64,000 nucleotides of DNA, taken from assembly GCF_030272615.1 (NCBI RefSeq), contig NC_081414.1, forward strand, positions 1,261,001 through 1,325,000. Reading direction: 5' to 3'. The notes below the pieces were generated by a model. It worked only from the letters and a program-made list of their open reading frames with translations. It ran no database searches and was not told the origin of the DNA. Shown here in pieces: positions 11,876 to 23,806 of this stretch; position 1 is the stretch's first letter; every line of letters starts with the position of its first letter. The position numbers and the translations under genes were made by a program. The stretch comes from Cryptomeria japonica. Taxonomy: Eukaryota; Streptophyta; Pinopsida; Cupressales; Cupressaceae.

Positions 11876-12260
11876 TGCTCATCCTCATTGTGGTCAATTA
11901 AATCATAGTTCATCTCTGTATTGTGGTTAGATGAATATCATTTCTTTTGAGTCTTATGTTTGTTATAAATTGCTTCATAATATTATGTTGATGCATCTTT
12001 GATGTTGATATATCAATGTCAGATGTCATGATGCCTATCTCAATTCAGTAGAGGTTATTATGATGTGCAATATGATGCTTCATCTTAGTTTATTAAAAGT
12101 TGTCTTGATTTGAGTTGATATCTTCCAAAGTTTTTGATTCTCAATATGCCTACTAATTATGTTGCAAAGTCTCTTGAAAGCTTATTTCAAGGTCTTTTGA
12201 TATTAGTATAACACTGATTCACCCCCCCCCCCCCCCTCTTAGTGGTATTGTACTCCAACA
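11876..12260 (+). repeat. RE1 3' LTR, second part
   Basis: Continuation of 3805-5777 after RE2, aligned base for base with 23-407. It ends in CCAACA and contains a run of 15 C at 12222-12236 in the shared ATTCACCCCCCC motif. Confidence 0.88.
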
Positions 12261-12539
12261 AGAAAATCAGCATTCAATTACCTATCAGTCTAGGGATATA
12301 TACTTGTAAATAGCAATTAGATGCTTTGAACATTGGAAAAGATATGTCCAAATACACCATGGATACATGATAATCTCATATTGCAATTTGCCAATAAGGA
12401 TTTTGTTAAAAATAACTATATCTTAGCCCTACATTTCATCATGTACCACATCTAAAAAACTATTAGGAACATTGTGTTGATGATTATGAGGTAAGAAAAT
12501 GAAATTGGATGTGACTAAGATTCAAACAAATAATTGATT

Positions 12540-13090
12540 ATCAATTAGGTTGGGATGTTGAAGGCATTGTGGATGAAAAATCTGATTTGGTGAACCCAAT
12601 TTATATTTCAAATATTAAAATGCAACCTTTAGCTCCTATTGAATGGGATCAACATGAATAAGAAGATTTGGAGATAAGAACTGCAATAATTCTAAAAAGA
12701 ACTCAAATCTAGTTGGATAAGAAAAAGGTCAATACCTTGAAGGCTTCTAAAAATAAATCAAAGAAATTTGTAAGGAAAAGTAATCTAAGCAATGAAAGCA
12801 CTTCTTCTTCAGCCCCAATCATATAGACAACATCCTCAGCCAATCCAAGTGGCAATGGAGGTGATAAAGAGTCACCACAAAAGAAAAAACTCCTACATAA
12901 AACATGTGGAGAAAGCTCATTACCAAATATTAAAGAAAAAAAGAAGGATAAGGAAGGATGAGATGGAATAGAAGAACAAGAAAGAAATGGAGATAAGGGA
13001 AAGAAAGTGGATCAATAATGAGAACACCTAGATGTAACAATAGAGATTGACCCTATTGGAAGTCCTACCAATGGTAAGCACAAAAAACCT
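12540..13090 (+). pseudogene. RE4 unknown ORF, N-terminal remnant
   Basis: A plus-strand frame reads on with several stops, including LGWDVEGIVDEKSDLVNP and a Lys/Ser-rich stretch. Near 13040 an EIDPIGSPTNG stretch recalls DLNIDPIDNMP in the RE7 ORF (26082-26501). The similarity is short and judged by eye, so the relation is tentative. No catalytic motif is visible. Confidence 0.4.
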
Positions 13091-13250
13091 TTTCCCTTTA
13101 TTTCATAAAATGTAGAAAAAAATTCCCTGTAGAGGAGGGAATTTGTTACCTCTAAGATGATGAATCTTAAAGAAAAAATTGACCACCACTACCTTACATA
13201 AACTAGCACTAAAGGTGAGCCAGGGGATGCAAAATACAAAAATAAGTAAA

Positions 13251-14238
13251 TGATCTATAAACAAGACTCTTCGACAACTATGCTAAGCCTCTATCTTTGG
13301 GACAAACGTGCAGAACTAGGACACCATTGTGGCGTGCTACCATCCCATATGGACAGAGTATAGAGACCATATAGAAGGCACAAACACTAACATATGGCTA
13401 AATAGATAATATTATAATAAGCAAACTAATAAACATGGAATGCAGGAAGCTAAAAGAAAGTGAGAAAGGGTGGTTGGAAGCTTACAACTGGTCCATGATG
13501 AATCCTCCCCCTAAATAGACTCCTTCCCTCGATAAAAACCCACACACGAGTAAAGAAATAAAATGTTGGGGGTTGTGTTTAGAGGTCTACCTCGGTCAGA
13601 CCCTTGTTTCAGTGTTTCCACCTCCATGGACAACCTAGATAATAACTACAAATGAAATGAAAAATAATAAATGTGGAAGTAGATAATCAAGATAATAGAT
13701 ATGATAAATGTAAATTAATTTAAATGCAAGTAGACAAAAAGAGAGAGAACTCCCCTTCGAGACTTGATAAACTAGCACCACGAATTCTCTAAAAACTGTG
13801 ATAATGGTGGTCTTCGAATGCTGGAAAAACCTATGAAAGATGAAGGATCAGATGCCAAGAGCTCAAGAAGTTTCCAAAATGATCAAGAAGTCCCAAGAAT
13901 ATCATAAAATGTATGAGATATAGACCCCAGAAGAATCTTGACGTTAGTGGTCGTAGATAAAGGCATTACAAACTCCTTTGGGCACAATCATAATGCTCAA
14001 ACGACCACCTATGAACTGACATATTTGTGGGATGCTAGTGCGGTGCACGAACATCTCTGCAGTGCGCTATAGTCCATTAGTCAAATAGTCAACATGTTCG
14101 ATAAGAAGCTAAATTCCAAGATGACAAGGCAATCCACGTGGACAAAAGGATAGGCAGGCAACAGATGATTCCAATCAACATAAAGTGAAAGTGTTTATGT
14201 GTCATGTAATTAAACAGGGTGCAATTTATGACATTACA
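13251..14238 (-). repeat. LTR-like block, possibly Ty3/gypsy
   Basis: On the minus strand the block runs from TGTAATGTCATAAATTGC to AGATCA, about 988 bp, interrupting the RE4 coding remnants. It has TG/CA ends and looks different from all copia LTRs here (no C-rich end motif). The flanks GTAAA and TTGCC do not match, and 14239-14383 may be a trace of its internal region. No second copy is in the window, so family and limits are uncertain. Confidence 0.35.
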
Positions 14239-14555
14239 TTGCCCTAGTGAAGAGGACCTCATTATTTACTCCAAATAATGTGAAGAGTTCCTTACAAATT
14301 CTATTATCTCCTACATAACTAGAAGTATCCATATCAAGAAAAAGTAAAATCAAATCTTCCAAGGTGCTCCCAGACGATTCCATCTCTTAGCTATTGTAGT
14401 CCCCTTCTTCTCCCAAATTGAAAAAGCTTAAGACCACCTCCAACTTGGTAGAAGATGAGAAATCTCACTACCTTTTCCTATAAATTGCTTAGCCTACAAC
14501 ACAAAATGACCCAAATCAAGCTACAATACCTAACTTCAATGTAACTCATGTTGAT
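14239..14555. other. No recognisable gene
   Basis: A short minus-strand open stretch begins with ATG at 14383 and reads about 49 codons up to the LTR-like block. It has no motif I recognise and may belong to that block's internal region. Confidence 0.3.
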
Positions 14556-15360
14556 ATGGGACCTCCAACAAGGGATGCATATTTGTATAACTTTCAAGTG
14601 TTATCATTCAAGTTAATAGAGAGGATCAAGAAATATAAACTTGATAAGGAGGGGTTAAAGGCACTAGTAAACACAATATCTATTCGTTTAAAGTCTCTAT
14701 TGAGTACCTCTTCCCAAACATCTAGCTCTTCAAAAAACATCATGGACCTTACATCTAATATTACTAAGCAGTTGATGGCAAAAGTGCAAATTGACAGTCA
14801 TTTTGTAGATGATCCAAAAGTAGATAGAAATAATAAAGGTTAAGGCGATTCCATTTATTGATAATATGTTCAAATCATACAATGAACTCATCTTGATGAG
14901 GAATGGTGTTGCTATAGAAATAGGAAATGCTAAGATTGTAAAAGCTTCATGCTTGCATACCATTGAAAAGCTCCACTAAACCATGAATCTAGGTCTAGAT
15001 GTTGTTGCTATAGAAAAGATAATTCTTGATGTTCAAGATACTCCATGTGTCATGTGGATTGAAAATATCAAGTGAAAGTTCACTTTCTTACAACAAAATA
15101 TCCAAGAATAGAGAAAATTAGTAAAGGAAGTTAATAAAATGATAATATAGGTTATACCAGAGTTCATGGATATTGGTTGTCAAATCAAAAAAGAAGAAGG
15201 TAATGTTGGAAATAGTACAATTGAAGAGATTAGAGTATAATTTTAGAATAATATTGATACATTGTCCAACCCAAAGAATTTTCACCAGGAGAAGTATGAA
15301 AAATTAGTCAAAATTGTGCCTCCCTAATATGATGTGCTAATCACAGTAAAATTATTGGAT
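14556..15360 (+). pseudogene. RE4 unknown ORF, C-terminal coiled-coil remnant
   Basis: The first 95 codons (14556-14843) are open and Ser/Lys-rich. The frame then shifts and continues with about eight stops to roughly 15360, for example FIDNMFKSYNELILMRNG, FTFLQQNIQE and NNIDTLSNPKNFHQEKYEK. The spacing of Leu, Ile and charged residues suggests a coiled coil. It has no copia pol motif. It is probably the C-terminal part of the same unknown protein type as in RE7, but the family is not one I can name. Confidence 0.5.
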
Positions 15361-16305
15361 AAAAGTTAACATATCAAAAAGGGAAGAGATCTATGAGGGT
15401 TAAGGACAAATAAAATCTACATTCCTTATGAACAAGAGATTCCAATCATCCTTAAATAACTTTAGAAATACAAAGATTGGTAAATCTAGTAACACCTATC
15501 GCAACAAGGAAACATCGATGCAGGCCAACTGGACATGAAAGAACCACCATGATACCACTTTACTTTTATTTGTCTATGTCTTGGACCTTGTTTCTATGCT
15601 TTAAAAAGACTTTAATTTTATATTTTACTATTCATGTTTTATATGATTCTTTTAAAGGATCAGTTTCAAAAGATTATGGCAAAAATTTTATAAATATGTG
15701 CTTAATGAACTGTGGAGGGGTCCAAAAATTTTATCCATTTTATACTTTGATATATGAATGAGGCACAATCAAATATGAAGATTAATAGAATTTTTTTGAA
15801 TTTTGAGTTTCTTTTTCTTTGTGCAATCTAGATTTTATTCTCTTTTAGGTGTTGGCATTCATGTGAGTGATTACTCATTTTCGTAGGAATTCAATTAGTG
15901 TTTTAAATCTATCAGTATTTCTATCCATACATTAGTTGTCAATCTATGAGTTGATGCTTGTGTTGGAATCTTTTCTATGTCTTGTGATAACCCCTAACTT
16001 ATAAGTTGCACTCCCAAGTTGTATTTAATTTAAAGCTTTTATTTTGACCTTTGTTGTATGACGATGAAAAAATGTTAGGTTCCTTTACTAAATTTTGGTT
16101 AAAAATATACCTAAGTTTATATGTTTGAAAAATAAAATAAAAATTGATCATACAAAGGGAGTTGTACCTTTCTAAAATTTAGTTGGAAACTACTTAATAA
16201 TTTACCCAACTATTGATTGATAGATTAGTCTTGATTTTGGGCAAAAGAGTTTTATTTTGTTAATTTTTACAGAAATACATATCTATTAACCGACACAACA
16301 TAAAT
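15361..16305 (+). other. Non-coding stretch between RE4 and RE5
   Basis: AT-rich with stops in all frames. A 94-codon open stretch at 15477 has no motif. The boundary at 16306 is where similarity to the end of the RE5 3' LTR starts. Confidence 0.5.
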
Positions 16306-16452
16306 CTTGTGTTTTCTTGCACTTTGGTGGTCATTACTTTATCTTTCATTGCTTTTGATTTGGTTTGGAGTTTTGAATTTGAATTATGCTAAAGGAGTAT
16401 TTTTTAAGGATACTAATTCACTCCCCCTCTCAGTATATGGGTGTGTTCAAAA
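16306..16452 (+). repeat. RE5 5' LTR, last 147 bp only
   Basis: Aligns with about 51640-51777. The rest of a roughly 1.97-kb LTR is missing, replaced by RE4-side sequence at 16305. A degraded primer-binding site (TTCATATCAAATC) follows at 16454. Confidence 0.75.
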
Positions 16453-16510
16453 ATTCATATCAAATCCTAGCACCTCAACAAAATCTTAACCACTTGAGGA
16501 AATGTTTGGG

Positions 16511-17330
16511 ATGGCACAAGATGGATCTCACGAGGCATAAAATTTTGATGGTATAAACTATACTATTTGGAAAGTAAGGATGGAAGCTCATTTATCCTCT
16601 TTAGGATTTCAAGTATGGAGCTTAGTCGGGGATGGTTATACTTCTCTTTCCACTCCTCCAATAGATATGGTAGATAGTAGGTTATACGAAAATAATGGAA
16701 AAGCAAGAAACACAATCATGAATGATCTAGTAGATTCAAAACTTGTAAAGGTGATGCATTGTGGCATTGTTAAGGAGATGTGGGGAAAAATTAACAACAT
16801 TTATGGAGATGATAAATTAAATCAAATCTAGGTGCAAAACTTCAAATGCAAATTTGAGAATTTGAGGATGTCAGAGGATGAAGATCTTGCTAGTTATATG
16901 CTCTGAGTTGGTGAAGAGGTAAATTACATCAAAGGTATTGGTGGAGAATTGAAAGAAGATGAGGTTTTGAAAAAGGTACTTAGATCTCTTCCCAAATCTT
17001 AAAATGATAAGGTATCCACTATTGAGGAAAGTAGGGAATTGGATAAATAACCAATGGATCAACTATATGGTGTTCTCATAGTCTTTGAGATGAGAGAGCT
17101 TGACAAAGATTCTCCAAAGAAGGAAGTGACATTTAAAGTTACTAAGAAGGTAGAAGATGAAGTAGTTGACCGACTTGATGGATTTGATGGAGTTGAAGCT
17201 AACTTTGTAAGAATATTGAAGAAGGGCATTATAAATTACAAAGGTAAGTTACCTTTCAAATGTTTTAATTGATGGAGAACTAGTCATTTTGCATCTAAAT
17301 GTACCTTTAGAGAATCGGTAAATAGTTATA
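16511..17330 (+). pseudogene. gag: RE5 gag, degenerate
   Basis: An ATG at 16511 (MAQDGSHEA, then a stop) leads into a copia gag: NFDGINYTIWKVRMEAHL, LVKVMHCGIVKEMWGKI and, further on, EELKEDEVLKKVLRSLP-like text with stops. A second open part at 17054-17272 carries the RELDKDSPKKEVTFKVTK stretch shared with RE9. The knuckle near 17256-17310 reads CFN, stop, then HFASKC, so its second Cys is gone. At least six stops make it non-functional. Confidence 0.8.
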
Positions 17331-17379
17331 AAATCTAGAAAAGTTAAAAAGAAGTATTTATTCCACAAAAAGTAGTTTC

Positions 17380-20300
17380 TCCTCAAAATATGAGGATCAT
17401 GATGATTCAAATGATGAAACATTCTTCATGGCCTTGAAATTTGGTGACAAAAAAATAGATATTGAAAAATGTAAAAAGTTTGACACCTTGCAGGATACCA
17501 AAGACAAAGAAAAATCAATGATTGTGTGGACTACCTTTCATGCAAAAGAAGAGAAAAATGCATGGGTGATTAACAATGTTTTTTCTTATCACTGGACTTG
17601 TGATAAAGGGAAGTTCATCAGCCTGAAGAAATGGAATGAAGGATCAATGAAGTTTGGTGGTGAAAGATCTGCACAAATCTATGGAAAGGGTACTATAACA
17701 ATTGATAGAAAGAACAAGATAGAGGATATTCTTTAATTGAAAGGATAAAGATAAAATCACCTCATTGCTACTTAGATGTGCAGCAAATGATATAATCTTA
17801 TATTTCATGACAAGGTTTGTGAAATTAGAAAAGGTAACACTGGTAACTAGTTGTAGAAGGAACAAGGACTGATGGAAAGTTTTCACTTAAATGAAGCTAA
17901 TGGAAGAAGTTGTCTGATGGCTCACACCAATGAATGTTGGATATGGTACAAGATGATGGGTTACATCAACTTTGACAACATGGTAAATATTGGCTCTACA
18001 CATTTAGTAAGAGATATTCCAAAGATCATCAAGCCTACTAACACCTTATGCAAGGAATGTCAAATGGGAAATAAGACTAGGACAAGACTCAATAACAAGG
18101 AGTATTCTTATATAAAACAATTGGAGTTGATACATACTAACCTATGAGGACCACCCAGGACAAGGGGACTCAATGTTGAAAGGAACTATTTTTCTTATTA
18201 ATGATTATTCTAGAATGATGGGTACATTTTAGAAAGAGAAAATAGAAGCTCTAAATAAATTTAAATCTTTCAAATCTATGGTTGAGAATGAAAAATATGC
18301 TAATATAAAATGTATAAGATCTGATAGAGGAGGTGAATATACTTCAAATGAGTTTGAAATTTTTTTTAAGCTAATGGATTTAGGAAATATATGTCTGCTC
18401 CTATGACCCCTTAGTAGAATGTGATAGTAGAAAGAAGGAATAGAACAGTTGAAGAGATGGAAAGGACAATGTTAAAAGATGTTAATCTACCTTATATGTA
18501 TTAGAAAGATGTAGTTCATACTTCTATCTACATTCTTAACAAAGTAGAATTGAGGGTCAACAAAACTAAGATCCCTTACGAGCTATGGTATGGAAGACCT
18601 CCAACTATCAGGTATTTTAGAATTATTGGTAGAAAATATTACATAAGGAAGATGACGAAAACTTGGGAAATCTTGAAACAATATGTGGTGAAGGGTTATT
18701 TATTGGTTACTCAACTAGAAGAAAGGCCTATAGATGGTACAACAAAGGATTAAAGAGGGTGGTTGAAAGCTCAAATATTAAAGTTGATAACGATTTCAAT
18801 CATATCACACAAGGACATGAGGATTACAAATCAAAATAACCTCCTTTGATAGAAGAAGAGGACTATGGGACAAAAGAAAAGGAACAAATATCATAGGAAA
18901 CTCCTAACACACAAGACAAGTATGTTTAAGATGATCATTCAAAAGATCATATTATTGGTGACAACAATGAAGGTGTACTGACTAGGAGAAGGCTTCCAAA
19001 AGTATGTAAGAAAGTAAATTTTTGTCTCCTACCAGAGATAGATCCCAAGATCTTTGTTGATGTGAGAAAGGATGAAGGATGGTTGCAAGCAATGGAAGAA
19101 GAGCTAAATTAAATTGAGAAGAATCAGACATGGGAATCAGTCCCTAGACCTTCAAATAAGAATGTCATAGGAACAAAGTGGGTGTTTTAGAAAAAGTGAC
19201 AAGAAACAAAGCAAGGTTAGTTTCCAAAGGATATTCACAAGTAGAAGAAGTTGATTTTGAGGATAATTTTTCTCTGGTCGCTAGGATGGAGGCAATCAAG
19301 ATGTTTATTGTATTTTTAGCTCACAAGAAATTCAAGGTTTATTAGATGGATGTCAAATCAGCTTTCTTTAATGGTGATGTAGAAGAAGTTTGCATAGAGC
19401 AACCTGATGGGTTTCGGTTGTCAAAAGATCCTTACATAGTTTGGAAACTAAAAAGGATTTGTACAATATTAAGCAATCTCCTATGGTTTGGTATGCAAGG
19501 TTGGATAAGTACTTCAACAAGGTTTCAAGAAACATACCACAGATAGCAATCTTTATGTTAAGGTTGAGGAAGAAAAGTTTTTGATAGTTGTGTATATGTT
19601 GATGACATCATCTTTGGTGGAGATGATGATAAGTGTAATAAATTCACATGACAAATGTAGAAAGAATCTGATATGTCTATGATTGGTGAGTTGTCTTTCT
19701 TCTTTGGACTTCTCAGTTAGATGATGGTATCTTTATTTCTCAAGATAAGTATGTTAAAGATATATTGGAAAAGTTTGGCATGGAGGATTCAGAACTAGTG
19801 AGTACTCCCATGACTACTAATTGTCATTTGATCAAGGATGATGAGTCACTTCAAGTTTACTAGACCCTTTATAGGTCTATGAGTAGAGGACCATTATATT
19901 TCACTACTTCTAGACATAATATTATGCATGCGGTATGTCTAGCTGCAAGATATCAAGCTAACCTTAAGCAAACTTATGAGAAGGTTATTAAAAGGATATT
20001 CAAATATTTAAAGGTAACTTAAAACTATGGTTTGTGGTATAAAAGGGATGAATAATTCTCTTTGAAGGCTTATACTAATGTTGATTGAGTGTGTTATGTG
20101 GATTATAGAAGAAGTACCAGTGGTAGTAAATTTTTCTTGGGATGTAGATTGGTTTCTTGGTTCAATAAGAAGCAAGACATGGTGTCTTTATCAATAGTAG
20201 AAGTTGAGTACATTGTTGCAACATATTATTGCACCCAAGTGTTGTGGATGAAGAAAACATTAAACGATATCAAGGAAGTATATGATGAGCCTATTTCTAT

Positions 20301-20540
20301 TCTATGTGATAATATAAGTTCTATAAATATATAAAAGAATTTGGTAATGCATTCAAGGATCAAGCATATTTCTATTAGGTATCAGTTCCTAAGAGAGAAC
20401 GTTCTAGAGTAAGAAGTTAGGTTTGAATACATTCCTACAAAACATCATATTGATAAAAGTTTCACAAAGGAAATTCCAAAAGATACATTTGGGTATCTAA
20501 GGGAGAAGCCAGGGGTCATTTCCCCTCCTCCTTCTAACTA
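17380..20540 (+). pseudogene. pol: RE5 pol: protease, integrase, reverse transcriptase, RNase H, degenerate
   Basis: Protease is at about 17560 (WVINNVFSYH where intact relatives have WVIDSGCSHH, so the catalytic Asp is lost). The integrase zinc finger at 17930-18080 has Tyr in place of both His but keeps CKECQMG. In the core, the first acidic residue is Asn (HTNL) and SDRGGEY is present. RT includes MDVKSAFFNGDVEE at 19346 and an intact YVDDIIFGG near 19600. RNase H at 20089-20530 has DYRRSTSGSKF, EVEYIVATYYC and LCDNISSINI. Stops and shifts occur roughly every 100-250 bases. Confidence 0.85.
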
Positions 20541-20815
20541 GATGTGTAAGATGATGCATATATCCAAGGGGAGAAATTAAAGGTATATATTTTTCTCAAG
20601 GATCGATGTGGGCTACCTCTCAGGGGGAGTAGGTATTTTGTTGGTTACTACTGATAGGGGGAGTAGGTATGAAAGTCTTAGGAGAGAGTTTTAATAGTTG
20701 ATAAGACCTTTGCCCTTTGTCCTTTATGTCAAAGGGAAAGAGAGTGCAGATGAATCCTAAGTGAAGACTATAAATGGTTGTTCTATTAGATGATCAATGG
20801 GTGTTTTTATAAATG
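20541..20815 (+). other. RE5 3' untranslated internal region
   Basis: Lies between the end of RNase H and the purine tract. It contains repeated GGGGGAG tracts (20619, 20655) similar to the polypurine tract. Confidence 0.6.
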
Positions 20816-20829
20816 ACAAAGGGGGAGAT
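20816..20829 (+). other. RE5 polypurine tract
   Basis: ACAAAGGGGGAGAT lies immediately before TGTCAG, the 3' LTR start. Confidence 0.8.
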
Positions 20830-22217
20830 TGTCAGATCTTATTGTCAATGATGTCTAGGTATTATCCTTAATGTCAAACCTCAATGTGTTGGCATTGATG
20901 TCAGATGTGCAATAGTGTGTAAAGATGTTGATGAATTCTATGATTGGATGTCAACCCTCTTTGGTGTTGATTTCTATACTCAGTGTGTTGTAGAGTCATT
21001 GGTGCTTGCATTGATGCTTGCTCTTGTATATTTGTGATAATGGTAATGATGATTTGGTATGTTGAAGAGAATTGATAGTGATGGAGAGTGATGGTGATGA
21101 ATTTCATGATGTATGTCATGCCTTGTTTGTTGTCAGTGATGCTATAATGATATTAGCATATTATGATACAGATTAGAATTATTAAGATGAGGATCATAAG
21201 CATGGTGATGAAGTGGATATGATGTTGATGGTCTTGTGCATGCTACAAGATATTTTATTATCTCTTTTTTTCTCCTAAATGAAAAAATCGTGCTACAAGG
21301 ATGTTCTAGTCTATGCAAATTGTTGATACATGAAAATGAAAGAAAATGGTTTAAGAGTGTTTGGGAGATTTCTTTGAATTCCTCTACATTAGAAGATATG
21401 ATCTTGTAGTTTAGGATTTAATGTGTTTGTGATATGTACATTGCACTCCTATCCTTTCAAGTTGCTAGTGTTATCATGGATGGTTTTTGGTGGATGTAGT
21501 GTGTTGGCAATTTGGTTGATTATCAGGGTTGGTCTGAAAAAATGCTTTGCATTCATCTGCATTAATATTTTGGCTCCTACAGTTTGGTGTACATGCTTAT
21601 ATTGTTTGTGCAATGTCTTATTTAAAATTTTAGGTGATGAAGTGTATCACAAGTGTTATTGATAATGTTTTATCTCATGGCTATGTTGTTTGGCTCTCTG
21701 GGTATAAAGAATTTTGTATCTATTTTGTTTGCATCAGTGTTTTTTGGCACAATTGTGCAAAATAAGTGTATGGGAATTATGTTGAGTTTTCAAGGAATGT
21801 CTCTATGTGGTTCGCATGGAAATGGTTGATCTTTTTGCTATTGTATTCTATCTGGTGTTGGTTTTCAAGGTTTTTTGAGGTTGTCCAAAAGATAGAGCTT
21901 ATTCTCTTGATTGTGCTATGCTTTTGGAAGACAATGTTATATTTGGAGGTTTTGATGATTTCTCCTTGGTCTATTTTATGCCTCATCTCAAGACGCATTG
22001 TGTAAATTCATTTGTTGTTTGTGTTTTTGAGCCAACTAGTTAAGCACTGCATGTTACCCTATTACTGACTTGGTAAGATGTGTGCCAATATGTTTGATAT
22101 TTGTGGAAGCAGGGAAAGATGTAATAAGTTTTCCTAGATCCTCTCTATCTCCTAGGTTGTACCACTTTCACCACAATATTTTCTTAAGGATAGCTTGTTG
22201 GGGTCATTACTTGTCTC
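20830..22217 (+). repeat. RE5 3' LTR, first part
   Basis: Starts TGTCAG after the purine tract and ends at the RE6 insertion. The last five bases, GTCTC (22213-22217), are the RE6 target duplication. Several open stretches inside (21423, 21766) are chance ORFs. Confidence 0.82.
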
Positions 22218-22644
22218 CATAAGATTTGTCTACAAAGGTAGTCACCCAAGATCTAGAGGTCAAATGGAAAGCACATAAATAAGAGAGAAAGAATGTGACA
22301 AGAATAATTTTTATTCATATAAATGATTGAATAGAATCCAATCAAATGAATGATCATTACATAGAAGACCCCTTGGTTATATAGCCAAGGTGAGAACATA
22401 GGAGTGCATCCCACCTAAAGTGGAAAAGTGATAGTGGAATAACACCACTAAAGGTGGATCACCCACCAAAGATGGAAAAGTGCAACCATAAAAGGTGGAC
22501 ATGATAAAGACATAACATGAAAAGTCCACCTAAAGTGGAAATTCTCTAATTACTCCTATGTAATTCCCTAAGTAAGCTTAAGTAAAGTATAATTAGGATC
22601 TAGGTGACAAATAACCAAGGTAAAATGTCTTAATTACACCAACA
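22218..22644 (-). repeat. RE6 3' LTR
   Basis: 427 bp, paired with 50723-51184. TG is mutated to CA at 22218. A TATA-like GCTATATAACC (minus strand) lies at 22375-22386. Several short inverted CCACC/GGTGG units occupy 22410-22535. Confidence 0.88.
22375..22386 (-). promoter_or_regulatory. TATA box of RE6 3' LTR
   Basis: Minus-strand GGCTATATAACC. The same sequence lies at 50880-50891 in the other LTR, and RE11 has an equivalent site. Confidence 0.5.
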
Positions 22645-23043
22645 CCCCACTTAAGTGCAACTTAGGGAGAATGTACAAAAAAGCTAACAATGTAAGATGT
22701 GTCCCAACTACTAGGCCATGTTAGGTACCCATGAACAAATGCGAAGAAATTTCTCACAAATAGAGAAAAGAAGAAAACCCAATGGGAAAATAAACCACCC
22801 CAAAAGAGAGATGAAAACACAAGATAACTCTTAAAGAATAATGAGAAGGACAAGACCCCTTGTGAGGAAAAAGTCCTTCCCATAAAAGAGAAGAAAAGAG
22901 ACCAAGTAGCCCCTCCTTAATGTATAATGTGCACCAATGGTAGATGCTCCAAGTTGGATGTAGAATTTTCTCCATGATAAACAAACAACATTCCTCACCT
23001 TATAATGCAGGAGCATCCCCGGATAAAGGGCAATCTTGCATCA
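22645..23043 (-). other. RE6 3' non-coding region with polypurine tract
   Basis: It begins with a minus-strand AAGTGGGG tract next to the LTR and then aligns with the equivalent RE11 region (57883-58170): shared CTACTAGGCCATG, GGTACCCATG and TCTCACAAAT. Open stretches at 22662-23016 on the minus strand have no motif and are chance ORFs. Confidence 0.7.
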
Positions 23044-23806
23044 ACCAAAAACATTTTTCTTTCTTGTTTTGTTCTTTGTGCAATTTTAGTATTCTTACCG
23101 ATATGTATCGATAGTTGCTTGTTCTTCATGGAAGATCTTGTTTACAATTTATTGGTGGTTTCATGTGGTTGATTCAATATTTCTAGTTGATTTGGTTTCT
23201 TCTTCAGTCAGTTATCACTTCTAGTTGGTTGTTTTTGGGTTCTCAGGACAATTCTTGTGCTTACCAGTTGGTTTTCCTTGATTACCGATGTGATTCTTGG
23301 CGTGTGGATCCATCTTGGCTCTTGTTCAATGTTCTTTGGCATGTGGCCAACCTTCCTGTTTAACCGCATCACTTGGTTGTTATTTTCCGAAAGGATTTCT
23401 TAAATCTTAGGGCCGACCTAATTACACATTTCATTTTCCTACATTGGTGAATGTAATATTTTGAGGCCAACCCAGATATGTTCCGGTGGGTATAAATATA
23501 ATATTATGTAATAATTTGTATGGGCAGAGGATATAAGAAATTAGAATAAGGATTGAGATTCGCATGTTGTGTGTTGGTTGATCTTTAGAGTCCCAGTTGG
23601 GTTGTTTCTATCTTGAAGCCTACATGTAACTGGTTAATTACCAGATGTTCTTTGATGATAATCTGATGATTAGCGGATGATTTCCAGAATTTCTATGGAT
23701 TAAATATGATCTTATATGAATTTGTTATGTTTTCTTGTTGTTTGTATTGTGTCTCTCTCACTGCATAAGTCGGTTGACTCTTGTGAGAGTTCTTACCAAT
23801 TATGGA
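23044..23806 (+). repeat. Unclassified 0.77-kb insertion in RE6, LTR-like
   Basis: It is flanked by a 7-bp direct repeat TGCATCA (23037-23043 and 23807-23813), while RE6-type sequence lies outside. It has a promoter-like TATAAATATAATATT near 23508 and a transcript-leader-like CTCTCTCACTGC stretch near its end. It lacks clear TG/CA ends and the copia C-rich motif. It may be a solo LTR of another family or a different type of insertion. Confidence 0.4.

Larger units (their letters stand above)
1..12260 (+). mobile_element. RE1: gag-only LTR retrotransposon, split by RE2
   Basis: The element runs from the 5' LTR (cut by the window start; last 407 bases present) through a primer-binding site at 410, a degenerate gag (482-1705), about 2.1 kb without recognisable pol, a purine tract at 3787-3804 and a 3' LTR (3805-5777 plus 11876-12260). 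The two LTR copies align from base 1 with base 5743 onward and resume at 11876, which proves that 5778-11875 is a later insertion. No protease, integrase or reverse transcriptase motif was found, so the element is non-autonomous, like the plant TR-GAG class. It would need enzymes from another element to move. Its left target duplication lies outside the window. Confidence 0.8.
12261..16305 (+). mobile_element. RE4: decayed element without pol, related to RE7
   Basis: Two blocks of degenerate plus-strand coding (about 12540-12990 and 14556-15360) have the Lys/Glu-rich, coiled-coil character of the large ORF in RE7. A separate LTR-like block lies between them. No LTR ends, primer site or pol could be assigned, so the outer limits are only where neighbours RE1 and RE5 begin. 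Grouping these blocks as one element is an inference. Confidence 0.45.

Noticed and set aside
21423-22005. Hydrophobic ORFs that might be membrane proteins
   Set aside because: They lie inside the RE5 3' LTR, are T-rich and lack any conserved pattern.
22662-23016. Three overlapping Phe/Trp-rich minus-strand ORFs
   Set aside because: They lie in the RE6 3' non-coding region, which aligns with RE11 non-coding sequence, and share no residues with a known family.
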